NCBI GenBank assembly: GCA_934590505.1
Contig: CAKTPC010000108.1
Location: forward strand, 1-6,654
Reading direction: 5' to 3'
DNA: 6,654 nt
Origin: an uncultured Oscillospiraceae bacterium
Lineage (GTDB): Bacteria; Bacillota; Clostridia; Oscillospirales; Oscillospiraceae
Shown: in pieces, positions 6,406 to 6,654 of the stretch
Numbering within the stretch: the stretch's first letter is position 1
Layout of the letters: each line of letters opens with the position of its first letter
Notes under the pieces: generated by a model
What the model was told of the DNA's origin: nothing
Databases searched by the model: none
Seen by the model: the letters and a program-made list of their open reading frames with translations, nothing else
Position numbers and translations under genes: made by a program

Positions 6406-6654
6406 TTACCGCTTGATAAGCTTTTCCAGCATCGCCGCGTCTATCTGATTTACGGTCACGAATTTCCCGTCATAGAACACTGCCCAGTTATTGAACACGC
6501 AGGGCAGTGCCTTCGCCTTTTCAAGCGAATCGACAAGGATGAACCGGGCCGTTATACTACTTGACGCGCAGTACTCACGCAGCTTTTCAACGCGCTGCGG
6601 AATATACGGGCACTGGAGATCATAATAAACCGTCAGCCCCTTGGCGTCAACGGT
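6406..6654 (-). CDS. C-terminal part of a YoaP-type protein (GNAT acetyltransferase with thioredoxin-like tail), 5' end cut off
   Basis: The last 82 residues before TAA (6408-6406) are visible; the gene continues beyond the right edge. They read KGLTVYYDLQCPYIPQRVEKL, then ITARFILVDSLEKAKALPCV, then FNNWAVFYDGKFVT, and end with AAMLEKLIKR. This resembles the C-terminal YoaP domain found behind a GNAT acetyltransferase domain in Firmicutes: a short beta strand with a QCPY motif, a following helix, and a PCVF...FYDGKF segment, consistent with a thioredoxin-like fold with one cysteine in the usual redox position. The GNAT part is outside the window, so acetyltransferase activity cannot be confirmed. 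The substrate is unknown. It is likely the first visible gene of a transcript that includes the GtrA-family gene 26 bases downstream. Confidence 0.7.
   Translation of the reverse strand, partial: TVDAKGLTVYYDLQCPYIPQRVEKLREYCASSSITARFILVDSLEKAKALPCVFNNWAVFYDGKFVTVNQIDAAMLEKLIKR

Noticed and set aside
1..6654. CRISPR array, tRNA, rRNA, insertion-sequence transposase or prophage genes
   Set aside because: I saw no regularly spaced repeats, no tRNA-like cloverleaf with CCA end, no rRNA sequence, and no transposase or integrase motifs on either strand.

Overview
The window looks like chromosomal DNA of a moderately GC-rich Firmicute, most likely a gut-type clostridium (Oscillospirales-like). This rests on the SAM-I (S-box) riboswitch in front of metK, strong AGGAGG ribosome-binding sites, and Clostridia-like versions of metK, a GlcD-type flavoprotein, GtrA and a YoaP-type protein. 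The lineage is an inference from gene style, not from a marker-gene search.

Layout. (1) 1-1279, minus strand: metK (3' end cut by the window) with a complete control region made of a consensus extended -10 promoter, a SAM-I riboswitch and an intrinsic terminator. (2) 1290-4094, plus strand: one large SF1 (UPF1/DNA2-like) helicase with a C-terminal DUF2726/Vsr-like nuclease domain. It is visibly more AT-rich than its neighbours (22/60 G+C at 1741-1800 against 42/60 at 4741-4800), so it is probably acquired DNA. Its N-terminus appears to be split by a one-base frameshift: a well-placed ATG with promoter and Shine-Dalgarno lies at 1381, but in the wrong frame. (3) 4106-4200: a 95-bp foldback sequence with perfect 10-bp ends, sitting at the boundary between the AT-rich gene and the GC-rich backbone. 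(4) 4305-5741, plus strand: a GlcD/D-lactate dehydrogenase-type FAD oxidoreductase. (5) 5756-5855: two hairpin terminators between convergent genes. (6) 5861-6654, minus strand: a small GtrA-family membrane protein and, upstream of it in the same direction, the C-terminal end of a YoaP-type (GNAT plus thioredoxin-like) protein. These two are probably co-transcribed.

How the parts relate. metK is switched off when SAM is abundant, because the riboswitch then lets the terminator form. The helicase-nuclease shows no functional link to its metabolic neighbours and looks like a stand-alone DNA-processing, possibly defence, gene inserted between housekeeping genes. The most interesting object is this gene together with its frameshifted start and the foldback element behind it.
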